This document shows positions 1 to 7,925 of a stretch of DNA of 64,000 nt, in pieces (position 1 is the first letter of the stretch; every line of letters starts with the position of its first letter). A model generated the notes under the pieces. The model ran no database searches. It saw only the letters and a list, made by a program, of their open reading frames with translations, and was not told the DNA's origin. A program made the position numbers and the translations under genes. The DNA is from Arthrobacter sp. ES3-54 (GTDB taxonomy: Bacteria; Actinomycetota; Actinomycetes; Actinomycetales; Micrococcaceae), in NCBI RefSeq assembly GCF_029504395.1, contig NZ_JAQFIF010000007.1, forward strand, positions 124,001-188,000, in the 5' to 3' direction.

Positions 1-1
1 C

Positions 2-148
2 ATGCTGACAACTGACCGCCAATCCGCCGTGATGCAGCAGCCGAACGCCGCGTCTCGCATCGCAGCCGGGGCAAACACCTGGGCCGCCGGCCCCGTCTCC
101 TCCTGCCCGGATGACTGCCACTACTGCTCCGGCCCAGAGACCGACTAG
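2..148 (+). CDS. Small 48-residue reading frame, or 3' end of an upstream gene
   Basis: An open frame starts with ATG at base 2 and ends with TAG at 146-148. It encodes 48 residues with a cysteine-rich tail (CPDDCHYC, then GPETD). The frame is still open at the window edge, so this may be the C-terminus of a longer gene. I do not recognise a family. The hairpin at 204-231 lies 55 bases downstream, which fits a gene ending here. No ribosome-binding site can be judged because the upstream bases are missing. Confidence 0.3.
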   Translation: MLTTDRQSAVMQQPNAASRIAAGANTWAAGPVSSCPDDCHYCSGPETD

Positions 149-203
149 CGGACGGTTCCCCTGCGCCGTGGCCCCAGGGGCACGTAGGAGCTTGACCTCG
201 GCC

Positions 204-231
204 GATGCCCGGAAATCACAATCCGGGCATC
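204..231 (+). terminator. Perfect 10-bp hairpin, probable terminator
   Basis: GATGCCCGGA at 204-213 and TCCGGGCATC at 222-231 are exact reverse complements around an 8-base loop. There is no strong T-run afterwards. Its place between the end of the frame at 148 and the promoter of the lipoprotein gene suggests transcription termination. Confidence 0.55.
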
Positions 232-257
232 AATCTGGCTCCGCCGCCGTGGCATCG

Positions 258-286
258 TTGACTAAGGCAACGGCGGGCATAATGGT
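258..286 (+). promoter_or_regulatory. Probable promoter of the DUF4232 lipoprotein gene
   Basis: TTGACT (258-263) is followed 16-17 bases later by an AT-rich ATAATGGT stretch near 279-286, immediately before the ATG at 293. The spacing suggests a leaderless or nearly leaderless transcript. The -10 match is imperfect. Confidence 0.4.
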
Positions 287-292
287 TGAGCC

Positions 293-925
293 ATGACGTC
301 TCAACGATTGACGCACGCACTGGTTGTGACAACGGCTGCCGCGGCGGCCCTCCTGCTCAGCGGCTGCGGGGGCAGCTCGACGCAGACTCAGTCGGCCACT
401 TCCCCGCCCACAACGCCGGCCAGCGAAACCAGCCAGCCGGCGACTTCCGACGCCGCAACGGAATCCTCTGCGGCTCGTGCATCCTCGCAGGCGGCCCAGG
501 CAGGCCCGGCACTGTGCAAGGCCGCAAGCCTGACTGGCACCACCGACTCATCCGGCGGCGGCGCGGCGGGCAGCGTTTACATGCAGCTGATCCTGACCAA
601 CTCCGGCAAAGAACCCTGCCTGCTGAAGGGCTATGCGGGCGTCTCCCTCACAGCCGGGGCCGACGGTGAGCCGATCGGCGCCCCTGCCACCCGCGACGAG
701 TCGGCCCCGGTCACCGATGTCCTGCTCGCCCCGGGCGCGGCCGGCACCGCCACGCTGCGATACACCCAGGCCGCCAACTACCCGAACTGCACCAAGACGG
801 CGGCGGCAGGATTCCGGGTCTACCCGCCGAACGACACCGCCTCGCTGTTCCTCGCGCAGCCGCTGGACGCCTGCGCCAACACGGACATCAATCTGTTGAC
901 CATCGCAGCTTTCCAGGCCAAGTAA
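293..925 (+). CDS. DUF4232 domain lipoprotein
   Basis: The 210-residue product has a lipoprotein signal peptide: two basic residues, a hydrophobic Ala/Leu stretch at 9-22, then lipobox LLSGC with the lipidated Cys at 25. A Ser/Thr/Ala/Gln-rich linker (about 26-70) leads to a compact domain at about 75-205. This domain has four cysteines and the pattern of the actinobacterial DUF4232 family (N-S-G-x-x-P-C, then L-x-P-G). DUF4232 proteins are exported and membrane-anchored, with unknown function. The gene stands alone, followed by lhr on the same strand after 128 bases. Confidence 0.85.
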   Translation: MTSQRLTHALVVTTAAAAALLLSGCGGSSTQTQSATSPPTTPASETSQPATSDAATESSAARASSQAAQAGPALCKAASLTGTTDSSGGGAAGSVYMQLILTNSGKEPCLLKGYAGVSLTAGADGEPIGAPATRDESAPVTDVLLAPGAAGTATLRYTQAANYPNCTKTAAAGFRVYPPNDTASLFLAQPLDACANTDINLLTIAAFQAK

Positions 926-1053
926 CGCCGGGCACCGCGTCTCTGCCACCGCCCGCCACGGTGCTTTCGCCCGTCTGGAGCCGCCAGGGCCCGCCGGGGC
1001 CGGCGTGATCGCGGCCGGCTAATAGTGTCGGCGGGGTAGGGCATGATGGAGGA

Positions 1054-4000
1054 ATGAAGGGGCAGGAGCTCTCCGGAGGCACACTCGAGGCCGACGCCAT
1101 GGACCGGTTCAGCCGGCCGACCCGGGACTGGTTCCTGGGCGCTTTTTCCGCGCCCACCCCGGCCCAGAACGGCGCCTGGAATGCGATCTCCTCCGGTGCG
1201 CACGCCCTCGTCGTCGCCCCCACCGGTTCCGGCAAGACGCTCGCCGCGTTCCTCTGGGCGTTGGACCGGCTGCTCGTTTCCGCCCCCGCCGAGCCCGAGG
1301 CCCTGCCCGGTCTGGATGCGGCGGCCAAGGGCGGCCGCCGGACGGCTGCGGGGGCAAATTCAGCCCAGCGGAAGGCAGCCCAGCGGAAGACCCGCGTGCT
1401 GTACATTTCCCCGCTCAAGGCTCTCGGGGTCGACGTCGAACGCAACCTCCGCGCGCCGCTGATCGGCATCACGCAGACCGCCAAGCGCCTGGACCTGCCA
1501 GCCCCGCTCATCACCGTGGGCGTCCGGTCCGGGGACACGACGGCGTCCGACCGCCGCTCGCTGCTCAGCCACCCACCCGACATCCTCATCACCACCCCGG
1601 AATCCCTTTTCCTGATGCTGACGTCCAAGGCGCGCGAGACCCTCACCGAGGTCGACACGATCATTGTCGACGAGGTCCACGCCGTCGCCGGCACCAAGCG
1701 CGGCGCGCATCTGGCGGTATCGCTGGAACGGCTTGACGCGCTGCTGCCCAAGCCCGCCCAGCGCATCGGGCTGTCGGCCACCGTGGAACCCAAGGAGCTG
1801 GTGGCGCAGTTCCTCGCCGGCTCGGCGCCGGTGGAAATTGTGGCCCCTCCGTCACGGAAGAACTGGGACCTGACCGTCTCTGTCCCCGTGGAGGACATGT
1901 CCGATCTCCAGGGCGCCGCCGGCGCCTTCGACTCCGGTCCGGCCTCCGGGCTCCAGCCGCAGGCGTCCATCTGGCCCCATGTGGAGGAGAAGATCGTGGA
2001 CCTGGTGCTGGCCAACCAGTCCACCATCGTGTTCGCTAACTCCCGCCGCCTCGCCGAACGGCTGACGGCCCGGCTCAACGAGATCTACGCCGAGCGCCAG
2101 CTCATGGCGGCCGGCGGCGACTGGACCGACTTTGGTGCCGGTGCGCCGGACTTCGACGCCGTACCGGCCGCAGTGCCGAATTCGGTGCCAAGGACAGCGC
2201 CCAAAACCGTATCGAACGCAGCGCCGCCCGGCGGTGCCGCTGCACAGCCCACGTCCACCGCCACACCGGCCCACATGATGGCGCAGGCCGGCAGCACCGC
2301 CGGTGCCGATCCCGTGCTGGCCCGCGCGCACCACGGGTCCGTGTCCAAGGACCAGCGCGCCTTGATCGAAGATGACCTGAAATCCGGGCGGCTGCGCTGC
2401 GTGGTGGCCACGTCCTCACTCGAGCTTGGCATCGACATGGGCGCCGTGGACCTGGTGGTGCAGGTCGAATCGCCGCCCTCGGTGGCCAGCGGCCTGCAGC
2501 GGGTGGGCCGCGCCGGCCACCAGGTCGGCGAAATCTCCCAGGGCGTCCTGTTCCCGAAGCACCGGGCAGACCTCGTCCACACGGCCATCACCGTGGAGCG
2601 GATGCTCGAGGGCAAGATCGAGCGGCTCAGCGTGCCGGCCAACCCGCTGGACATCCTGGCCCAGCAGACGGTCGCCGCCACCGCCCTGGGTGCCATCGAC
2701 GTGGAGGAGTGGTTCACCACGGTCCGGCGGTCCGCACCCTTCGCCTCGCTCCCCCGCTCCGCGTTCGAGGCCACCCTGGACCTTCTGGCCGGGCGGTACC
2801 CGTCGGACGAATTCGCGGAACTGCGGCCCCGGGTCATCTGGGACCGGAACGCCGGGACCATCGAGGGCCGTCCCGGCGCGCAGCGGCTCGCCGTCACCTC
2901 CGGAGGGACCATCCCGGACCGCGGGCTGTTCGGCGTCTACATCATCGGCACCGAGGTCGAGGGCACCGGCGGCTCGGGATCTGGCGGCAAGGCTTCCGGC
3001 GGTGCCAGTGCGGACGGCAGGGCGGCCAGCCCGGCCGCCGCCGCGGCCAAGGGTGGCCGCCGGGTGGGCGAACTCGACGAGGAAATGGTCTACGAATCCC
3101 GGGTGGGCGACATCTTCGCCCTCGGCGCCACCAGCTGGAAGATCGAGGACATCACGCACGACCGTGTCCTGGTCTCGCCGGCGTTCGGCCAGCCCGGCAA
3201 GCTTCCCTTCTGGAAGGGCGACTCCCTCGGCCGGCCTGTGGACCTGGGCCGCGCCCTCGGCGCGTTCATGCGCGAACTGGCGGCGTCCGACGTCGGGCCG
3301 GCAACCGAGCGCTGCAAGGCCAGCGGACTGGACGACTATGCCGCGAACAACCTGATCCAGTACCTCGCCGAACAACGGCTTGCCACCGAAGTGGTCCCCA
3401 GCGACACGACCCTCGTGGTGGAACGCTTCCATGACGAGCTCGGCGACTGGCGCGTGGTGCTGCACAGCCCCTTCGGCATGCCTGTGCACGCACCGTGGGC
3501 CCTGGCCGTGGGCCAGCGCCTGCAGCAGCGCTACGGGATGGACGGCTCGGCCATGGCCGCCGACGACGGCATCGTGCTGCGCGTGCCCATGATGGAGGAC
3601 GAGCCGCCGGGCGCCGAGCTGTTCCTGTTCGACCCGGAAGAAATCGAGCAGATTGTGACGGCGGAGGTCGGCGGCAGCGCCCTCTTCGCCTCCCGGTTCC
3701 GCGAGTGCGCCGCCCGTGCTTTGCTCCTGCCCCGGCAGAATCCCGGCAAGCGGCAGCCCTTGTGGCAGCAGCGGCAGCGCTCGGCGCAGCTGCTGGATGT
3801 TGCCCGGAAATACCCGACGTTCCCCATTGTCCTCGAGACGGTCCGCGAGTGCCTGCAGGATGTCTACGACCTTCCGGCGCTGAAGGACATCGCCGCCTCG
3901 GTGGAGCGCCGCGAGCTCAGGATCGTTCAGACCACCACCCAGCAGCCCTCCCCGTTCGCGAAGTCATTGCTCTTCGGCTACGTGGCCCAGTTCCTCTACG

Positions 4001-6309
4001 AGGGCGACTCCCCGCTCGCGGAGCGCCGTGCCGCCGCCCTGGCGCTCGATTCCACCCTGCTCAATGAGCTCATGGGCCGCGTGGAGCTGCGCGAACTGCT
4101 GGATGTTAAGGTCATCGAGGCCACCGAGCGCGAACTTCAGCGCCTGGCCCGGGACCGCCAGGTGCGCGGGCTGGAGGGCGTCGCGGACCTCCTGCGCCTC
4201 TTGGGTCCGCTCGCGCCGGACGAAGTCGCCGCCCGCCTGGAGCCGGTGGCGGGCCCAGCCCTGACGGGCGAGACCGCCGGGGTCGCCCCGGCGGCCCAGC
4301 CTGGCGAAAGCCCGGCGGCTCTGCCCGTCGAAACCCCGGCGGCTGAGCCGGCCGAAAGGCCGGCGACGGAGGCCGACGCCGCCGCCCACCTGGCGGCCCT
4401 GCAGCGCGCCAACCGGGCCATCAAGGTCAACATCGGCGGAATCGAACGCTTTGCGGCGGTCGAGGATGCCGCCCGGCTCCGGGATGCCCTCGGCGTACCG
4501 CTGCCCATGGGCGTGCCCCTGGCCTTCATCGAACCGGTCGCTGACCCCCTCGGCGACCTCGTCTCGCGCTACGCCCGCACGCACGGGCCCTTCACTGCCG
4601 CCGAGGCCGCGGCGCGGCTGGGACTCGGCGTCGCCGTCGTCGGCACGGCCTTGAAGCGGCTGGCCGCGGACGGCCGTGTGGTGGAAGGCGAGTTCCGCCC
4701 GCATGCTACGCCGCCGGCAATTACCTCGGACAACACGGCAGCAAGTGTTGAGGAATCCGGCGTTGAGGAATCCGGTGGTGAGGTGCCCGGCGGCGCGGCG
4801 GCCCCGGCCGCCGTCCCACCGGCCGTTCCGTCAGTCGTTCTGCCTACCGTTTTGCCTGCGGCGAGTGTGAGCGAATGGTGCGACGCCGAGGTCCTCCGCA
4901 AGCTGCGCCGCCGTTCGCTCGCCGCGCTCCGGGCCGAAGTCGAGCCCGTGGACGCCGCCGCGTACGGCCGGTTCCTTCCCGCCTGGCAGAACGTGCGGAC
5001 CCCCGGCGGGCGCGGGCAGTCCGCGCTCCGCGGCCTGGACGGCATCGTTACGGCCATCGACCAGCTCTCCGGCGTGCCCATTCCGGCCTCCGCGTGGGAA
5101 CCGCTTGTCCTGGCCAGCCGCGTCGCCAATTACCAGCCGGCCATGCTGGACGAGCTCATGGCCGCGGGCGAAGTCCTCTGGTCCGGTGCCGGTTCGTTGC
5201 CAGGCAACGACGGCTGGGTCAGCCTGCACCTCGCCGATTCTGCCGAGCTGACGCTGAACCCTGCCATCGACTTCGAACCCGGCGATGCGCAGCGGCGGCT
5301 CCTCGAACACCTGCAGAACAACGGCGGCGGCTACTTCTTCCGGCAGCTGACCGAGGTTGCCGGCGGCATGGATTCCGTACTGAGCGACCAGGACGTGGTA
5401 ACCGCCCTGTGGGATCTCGCCTGGGCGGGCCGGATTACCGGCGACACCTTCGCCCCTGTCAGGGCGCTGATCGCCGGCGGCCACACCGCCCACCGGCAGG
5501 TGGGGCGTGCCCCGCGGGCCCGCGCGCCGCGGCTCAGCCGGCTGGGACGGGCGCACGGCACCGGGCTGCTGGGATCGCCGGGCCTCACCGGCGGCCGGTA
5601 CGGCTCCGTGACCGGCACCGCGCCCGCACCCGCGCTCGCCGCGGGACGCTGGTCCGCGCTGCCCTCCCCCGAACTCGATCCCACCATCCACGCCCGGGCC
5701 ACCGCGGAACTGCTCCTGGACCGCTACGGCGTTCTCACCCGCGGCTCGGTCATGGCAGAAAACATCCTCGGCGGCTTCGGCCTCATGTACAAGATCCTGG
5801 CCCGGCTGGAGGAAGCCGGACGCTGCCGCCGCGGCTACTTCATCGAACACCTCGGTGCGGCGCAGTTCGCCGTTCCGGCCACGGTGGACCGGCTGCGGTC
5901 CTACGTCGAGGACGCCCAGCTGCATAAGGCCGAGCCGGTGGCCCTGGCCCTCGCCGCGACGGATCCCGCCAACCCCTACGGCGCCGCGCTCCCGTGGCCT
6001 GCGCTCAACGTCGACGCCGGCACCGGCCACCGCCCCGGCCGGAAGGCCGGCGCCCTCGTTGTCCTGGTCGACGGCGCCCTGGTGCTGTACGTGGAGCGGG
6101 GCGGCAAGACCCTGCTCGCTTTCAGCGACGACACTGACGTCCTGGCCGCGGCCGGTTCGGCCCTGGTGGGCGTGGTGACCCGCGGAGCGGTGGACAAGCT
6201 GATCATGGAAAAGGTCAACGGCCACGGCATCCTGGACACCCCGGTGGCGGCCGCGCTCGCCCAGGCCGGGGCCTACTCCACCCCGAAGGGACTGAGGATC
6301 CGTGCCTGA
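1054..6309 (+). CDS. lhr: Lhr-type large ATP-dependent helicase
   Basis: The 1751-residue protein has superfamily 2 helicase motifs: APTGSGKT (55-62, Walker A), DEVH (206-209, Walker B), LSATV (239-243), FANSRR (about 330) and QRVGRAGH (about 483-490). A long C-terminal region with winged-helix-like and Lhr-specific domains follows. Lhr proteins are 3'-5' DNA translocases linked to DNA repair. It is longer than the usual roughly 1500-residue form because of Ala/Pro/Glu-rich linkers near residues 365-410, 635-670, 1070-1110 and 1230-1270. A GGAGG sequence lies 4-8 bases before the ATG. The stop overlaps the start of the DNA glycosylase gene, implying co-translation. Confidence 0.93.
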   Translation: MKGQELSGGTLEADAMDRFSRPTRDWFLGAFSAPTPAQNGAWNAISSGAHALVVAPTGSGKTLAAFLWALDRLLVSAPAEPEALPGLDAAAKGGRRTAAGANSAQRKAAQRKTRVLYISPLKALGVDVERNLRAPLIGITQTAKRLDLPAPLITVGVRSGDTTASDRRSLLSHPPDILITTPESLFLMLTSKARETLTEVDTIIVDEVHAVAGTKRGAHLAVSLERLDALLPKPAQRIGLSATVEPKELVAQFLAGSAPVEIVAPPSRKNWDLTVSVPVEDMSDLQGAAGAFDSGPASGLQPQASIWPHVEEKIVDLVLANQSTIVFANSRRLAERLTARLNEIYAERQLMAAGGDWTDFGAGAPDFDAVPAAVPNSVPRTAPKTVSNAAPPGGAAAQPTSTATPAHMMAQAGSTAGADPVLARAHHGSVSKDQRALIEDDLKSGRLRCVVATSSLELGIDMGAVDLVVQVESPPSVASGLQRVGRAGHQVGEISQGVLFPKHRADLVHTAITVERMLEGKIERLSVPANPLDILAQQTVAATALGAIDVEEWFTTVRRSAPFASLPRSAFEATLDLLAGRYPSDEFAELRPRVIWDRNAGTIEGRPGAQRLAVTSGGTIPDRGLFGVYIIGTEVEGTGGSGSGGKASGGASADGRAASPAAAAAKGGRRVGELDEEMVYESRVGDIFALGATSWKIEDITHDRVLVSPAFGQPGKLPFWKGDSLGRPVDLGRALGAFMRELAASDVGPATERCKASGLDDYAANNLIQYLAEQRLATEVVPSDTTLVVERFHDELGDWRVVLHSPFGMPVHAPWALAVGQRLQQRYGMDGSAMAADDGIVLRVPMMEDEPPGAELFLFDPEEIEQIVTAEVGGSALFASRFRECAARALLLPRQNPGKRQPLWQQRQRSAQLLDVARKYPTFPIVLETVRECLQDVYDLPALKDIAASVERRELRIVQTTTQQPSPFAKSLLFGYVAQFLYEGDSPLAERRAAALALDSTLLNELMGRVELRELLDVKVIEATERELQRLARDRQVRGLEGVADLLRLLGPLAPDEVAARLEPVAGPALTGETAGVAPAAQPGESPAALPVETPAAEPAERPATEADAAAHLAALQRANRAIKVNIGGIERFAAVEDAARLRDALGVPLPMGVPLAFIEPVADPLGDLVSRYARTHGPFTAAEAAARLGLGVAVVGTALKRLAADGRVVEGEFRPHATPPAITSDNTAASVEESGVEESGGEVPGGAAAPAAVPPAVPSVVLPTVLPAASVSEWCDAEVLRKLRRRSLAALRAEVEPVDAAAYGRFLPAWQNVRTPGGRGQSALRGLDGIVTAIDQLSGVPIPASAWEPLVLASRVANYQPAMLDELMAAGEVLWSGAGSLPGNDGWVSLHLADSAELTLNPAIDFEPGDAQRRLLEHLQNNGGGYFFRQLTEVAGGMDSVLSDQDVVTALWDLAWAGRITGDTFAPVRALIAGGHTAHRQVGRAPRARAPRLSRLGRAHGTGLLGSPGLTGGRYGSVTGTAPAPALAAGRWSALPSPELDPTIHARATAELLLDRYGVLTRGSVMAENILGGFGLMYKILARLEEAGRCRRGYFIEHLGAAQFAVPATVDRLRSYVEDAQLHKAEPVALALAATDPANPYGAALPWPALNVDAGTGHRPGRKAGALVVLVDGALVLYVERGGKTLLAFSDDTDVLAAAGSALVGVVTRGAVDKLIMEKVNGHGILDTPVAAALAQAGAYSTPKGLRIRA

Positions 6310-7168
6310 GGGTGATTCCGTGTTTCGCGCCGCGGCACAGCTGCACGCCGTACTGGCCGGGAAGGAACTGGTCTCGTCCGATTTCCGGGTCCCGCGCTTC
6401 GCTACGCTCAAGCTCGGCGGCTGGACCGTGGCCGAGGTAGTCCCCCGCGGCAAGCACCTGCTGATGCGCGTGCAGGGCCCGACGCCGAAGGACCGGCTCA
6501 CCATCCACTCACACCTGAAAATGGAGGGCAGCTGGCAGGTCTACCCGTCCGGGGGCCGCTGGCGGAAGCCCGGCTTCACCGCCCGCTGCGTGCTGCGCAC
6601 CGCCACGGCCGACGCCGTCGGATTCTCCCTGGGCATTCTTGAGGTGGTCCGCACCGACCAGGAGGACTCCATCGTCGGGCATCTCGGTCCGGATCTGCTG
6701 GGCCCGGACTGGGACGCTGCCGAGGCCGAACGCCGGCTGCTCGCGGCACCGGACATGCCCATCGGCGTCGCCCTGCTGGACCAGAGCAAGCTGGCGGGGA
6801 TCGGGAACATCTACCGGTGCGAGGCGTGCTTCCTCGCGGGAGTCCATCCGGCGTCGCCCGTCTCCGCGGTGCAGGATCTTGCCGCCATCATCACCGACGC
6901 CCAGGTCCTGCTCTCCGCCAACCTCGGGCCGGGCCGCCGGACCACTGTGCTGAACGCGCGCGGCGTGCCCGTGGGCCGCACCGCCGGGCGGCCCGGCTAC
7001 TGGGTCTACCGGCGCGAGCACCAGCCGTGCCTGAAATGCGGCACGCCGATCCGCCGCGGAATCCTTGGCCGGGACAACGGCACCAGCACCTTCACGGAGG
7101 AACGGGACATCTACTACTGCCCCACGTGCCAGCCCCTGCCGGCCCCGGCGGCTGAGAGCGTCAGCTGA
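6302..7168 (+). CDS. nei: Fpg/Nei family DNA glycosylase / AP lyase
   Basis: A 288-residue base-excision repair enzyme. The start is GTG at 6302, inside the last codons of lhr. The product begins MPEGDSVF, so Pro2 and Glu3 are the expected catalytic N-terminus. The MPEGD form matches the actinobacterial Nei1 branch rather than Fpg (MPELPE). The helix-two-turn-helix lies at about 155-185 (LAGIGNIYR). A C-terminal zinc finger has CLKCG and CPTC pairs separated by the basic hairpin (about 243-278). Nei enzymes remove oxidised pyrimidines. Overlap with lhr suggests the two act in the same repair response. Confidence 0.92.
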   Translation: MPEGDSVFRAAAQLHAVLAGKELVSSDFRVPRFATLKLGGWTVAEVVPRGKHLLMRVQGPTPKDRLTIHSHLKMEGSWQVYPSGGRWRKPGFTARCVLRTATADAVGFSLGILEVVRTDQEDSIVGHLGPDLLGPDWDAAEAERRLLAAPDMPIGVALLDQSKLAGIGNIYRCEACFLAGVHPASPVSAVQDLAAIITDAQVLLSANLGPGRRTTVLNARGVPVGRTAGRPGYWVYRREHQPCLKCGTPIRRGILGRDNGTSTFTEERDIYYCPTCQPLPAPAAESVS

Positions 7169-7183
7169 CGGGACCCAGAGGGA

Positions 7184-7873
7184 TCAGTCGGTCCGGCCGC
7201 TGGACGCGGTTGCCGGGACGGCCGTCCCGGCAACGTCAGCAACGTCAGCAGCTTCCGTTTCAGTTCCGGCCACGGAGACGGGACGCACTTCCGGAACCGT
7301 AAACCGCGGCAGCAACAGCTGCACCAGCGGGCCAATCGCCAGCGCGTACAGCACCGTGCCCACACCGACTGAACCGCCCAGCAGCCAGCCGGCCCCGAGA
7401 ACCACCACTTCAATGCCGGTCCGGGAGGCCCGCACGGACCAGCCTGTGCGCCGGGCGAGTCCCGTCATGAGTCCGTCCCGGGCTCCGGGTCCGAGGCGGG
7501 CGCCGATGTAGCAGGCCGAGGCGATGCCGTTGAGCAGGATGGCCCCCGCGAGCATGCCGATCTGGCCGCCGAGGTGCGAGAACTCCGGTATGAGGGCCAG
7601 TCCGACGTCGGCGAACACACCCACCAGCACGGCATTGCACAGCGTGCCGACGCCGGGCCACTGCCGGAGCGGAATCCAGAGGAGCAGGACGAGGAAGCTG
7701 ACGATCACCACCACCGTGCCGATGCTCAGCCCGGTCTTGACCGCGAGTCCCTGGTGGAAGACATCCCAGGGATCCAGTCCCAGCCCGGCCCGGATGAACA
7801 TCGCGAGCGAAACGCCGTACATGGCGAGGCCAATAAGGAGCTGGAGGAGTCTGCGGGTCAACATGGTGTCCAT
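7184..7873 (-). CDS. YczE/YitT-type integral membrane protein
   Basis: The 229-residue protein has about five to six hydrophobic helices and the YczE features GLGLDPWDVFHQG near the N-terminus, then GLSIG and GPGARDGLM. The ATG at 7873 is preferred; an in-frame ATG at 7864 and a longer frame from 7897 also exist. YczE proteins have unknown substrates. They are frequently divergently transcribed from MocR regulators, exactly as here, so this protein is the likely target of the neighbouring regulator. The C-terminal 25 residues are an Ala/Thr/Val-rich tail. Confidence 0.85.
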   Translation of the reverse strand: MDTMLTRRLLQLLIGLAMYGVSLAMFIRAGLGLDPWDVFHQGLAVKTGLSIGTVVVIVSFLVLLLWIPLRQWPGVGTLCNAVLVGVFADVGLALIPEFSHLGGQIGMLAGAILLNGIASACYIGARLGPGARDGLMTGLARRTGWSVRASRTGIEVVVLGAGWLLGGSVGVGTVLYALAIGPLVQLLLPRFTVPEVRPVSVAGTETEAADVADVAGTAVPATASSGRTD

Positions 7874-7884
7874 CCTCCACCAAG

Positions 7885-7923
7885 ACTGGCCTTGCAATCC
7901 ATAGCCAGTTTGAAATACTGGCT
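7885..7923. promoter_or_regulatory. MocR operator between yczE and mocR
   Basis: AGCCAGT (7903-7909) and ACTGGCT (7917-7923) form a perfect 7-bp inverted repeat with a 7-base spacer. A further ACTGGC at 7885-7890 repeats the right arm 32 bases upstream, giving the mixed direct and inverted layout typical of MocR sites. The right arm ends two bases before the mocR ATG. It covers the presumptive -10 (AATACT, 7914-7919), which suggests autorepression. Confidence 0.65.
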
Positions 7924-7925
7924 TT

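Noticed and set aside
111..669. Other small open frames around the lipoprotein gene
   Set aside because: They overlap the terminator hairpin, promoter or lipoprotein gene in other frames and have no start signal.
4831..6504. Long minus-strand open frame opposite lhr and nei
   Set aside because: GC-rich shadow with no recognisable domain, crossing two real genes and their overlap.
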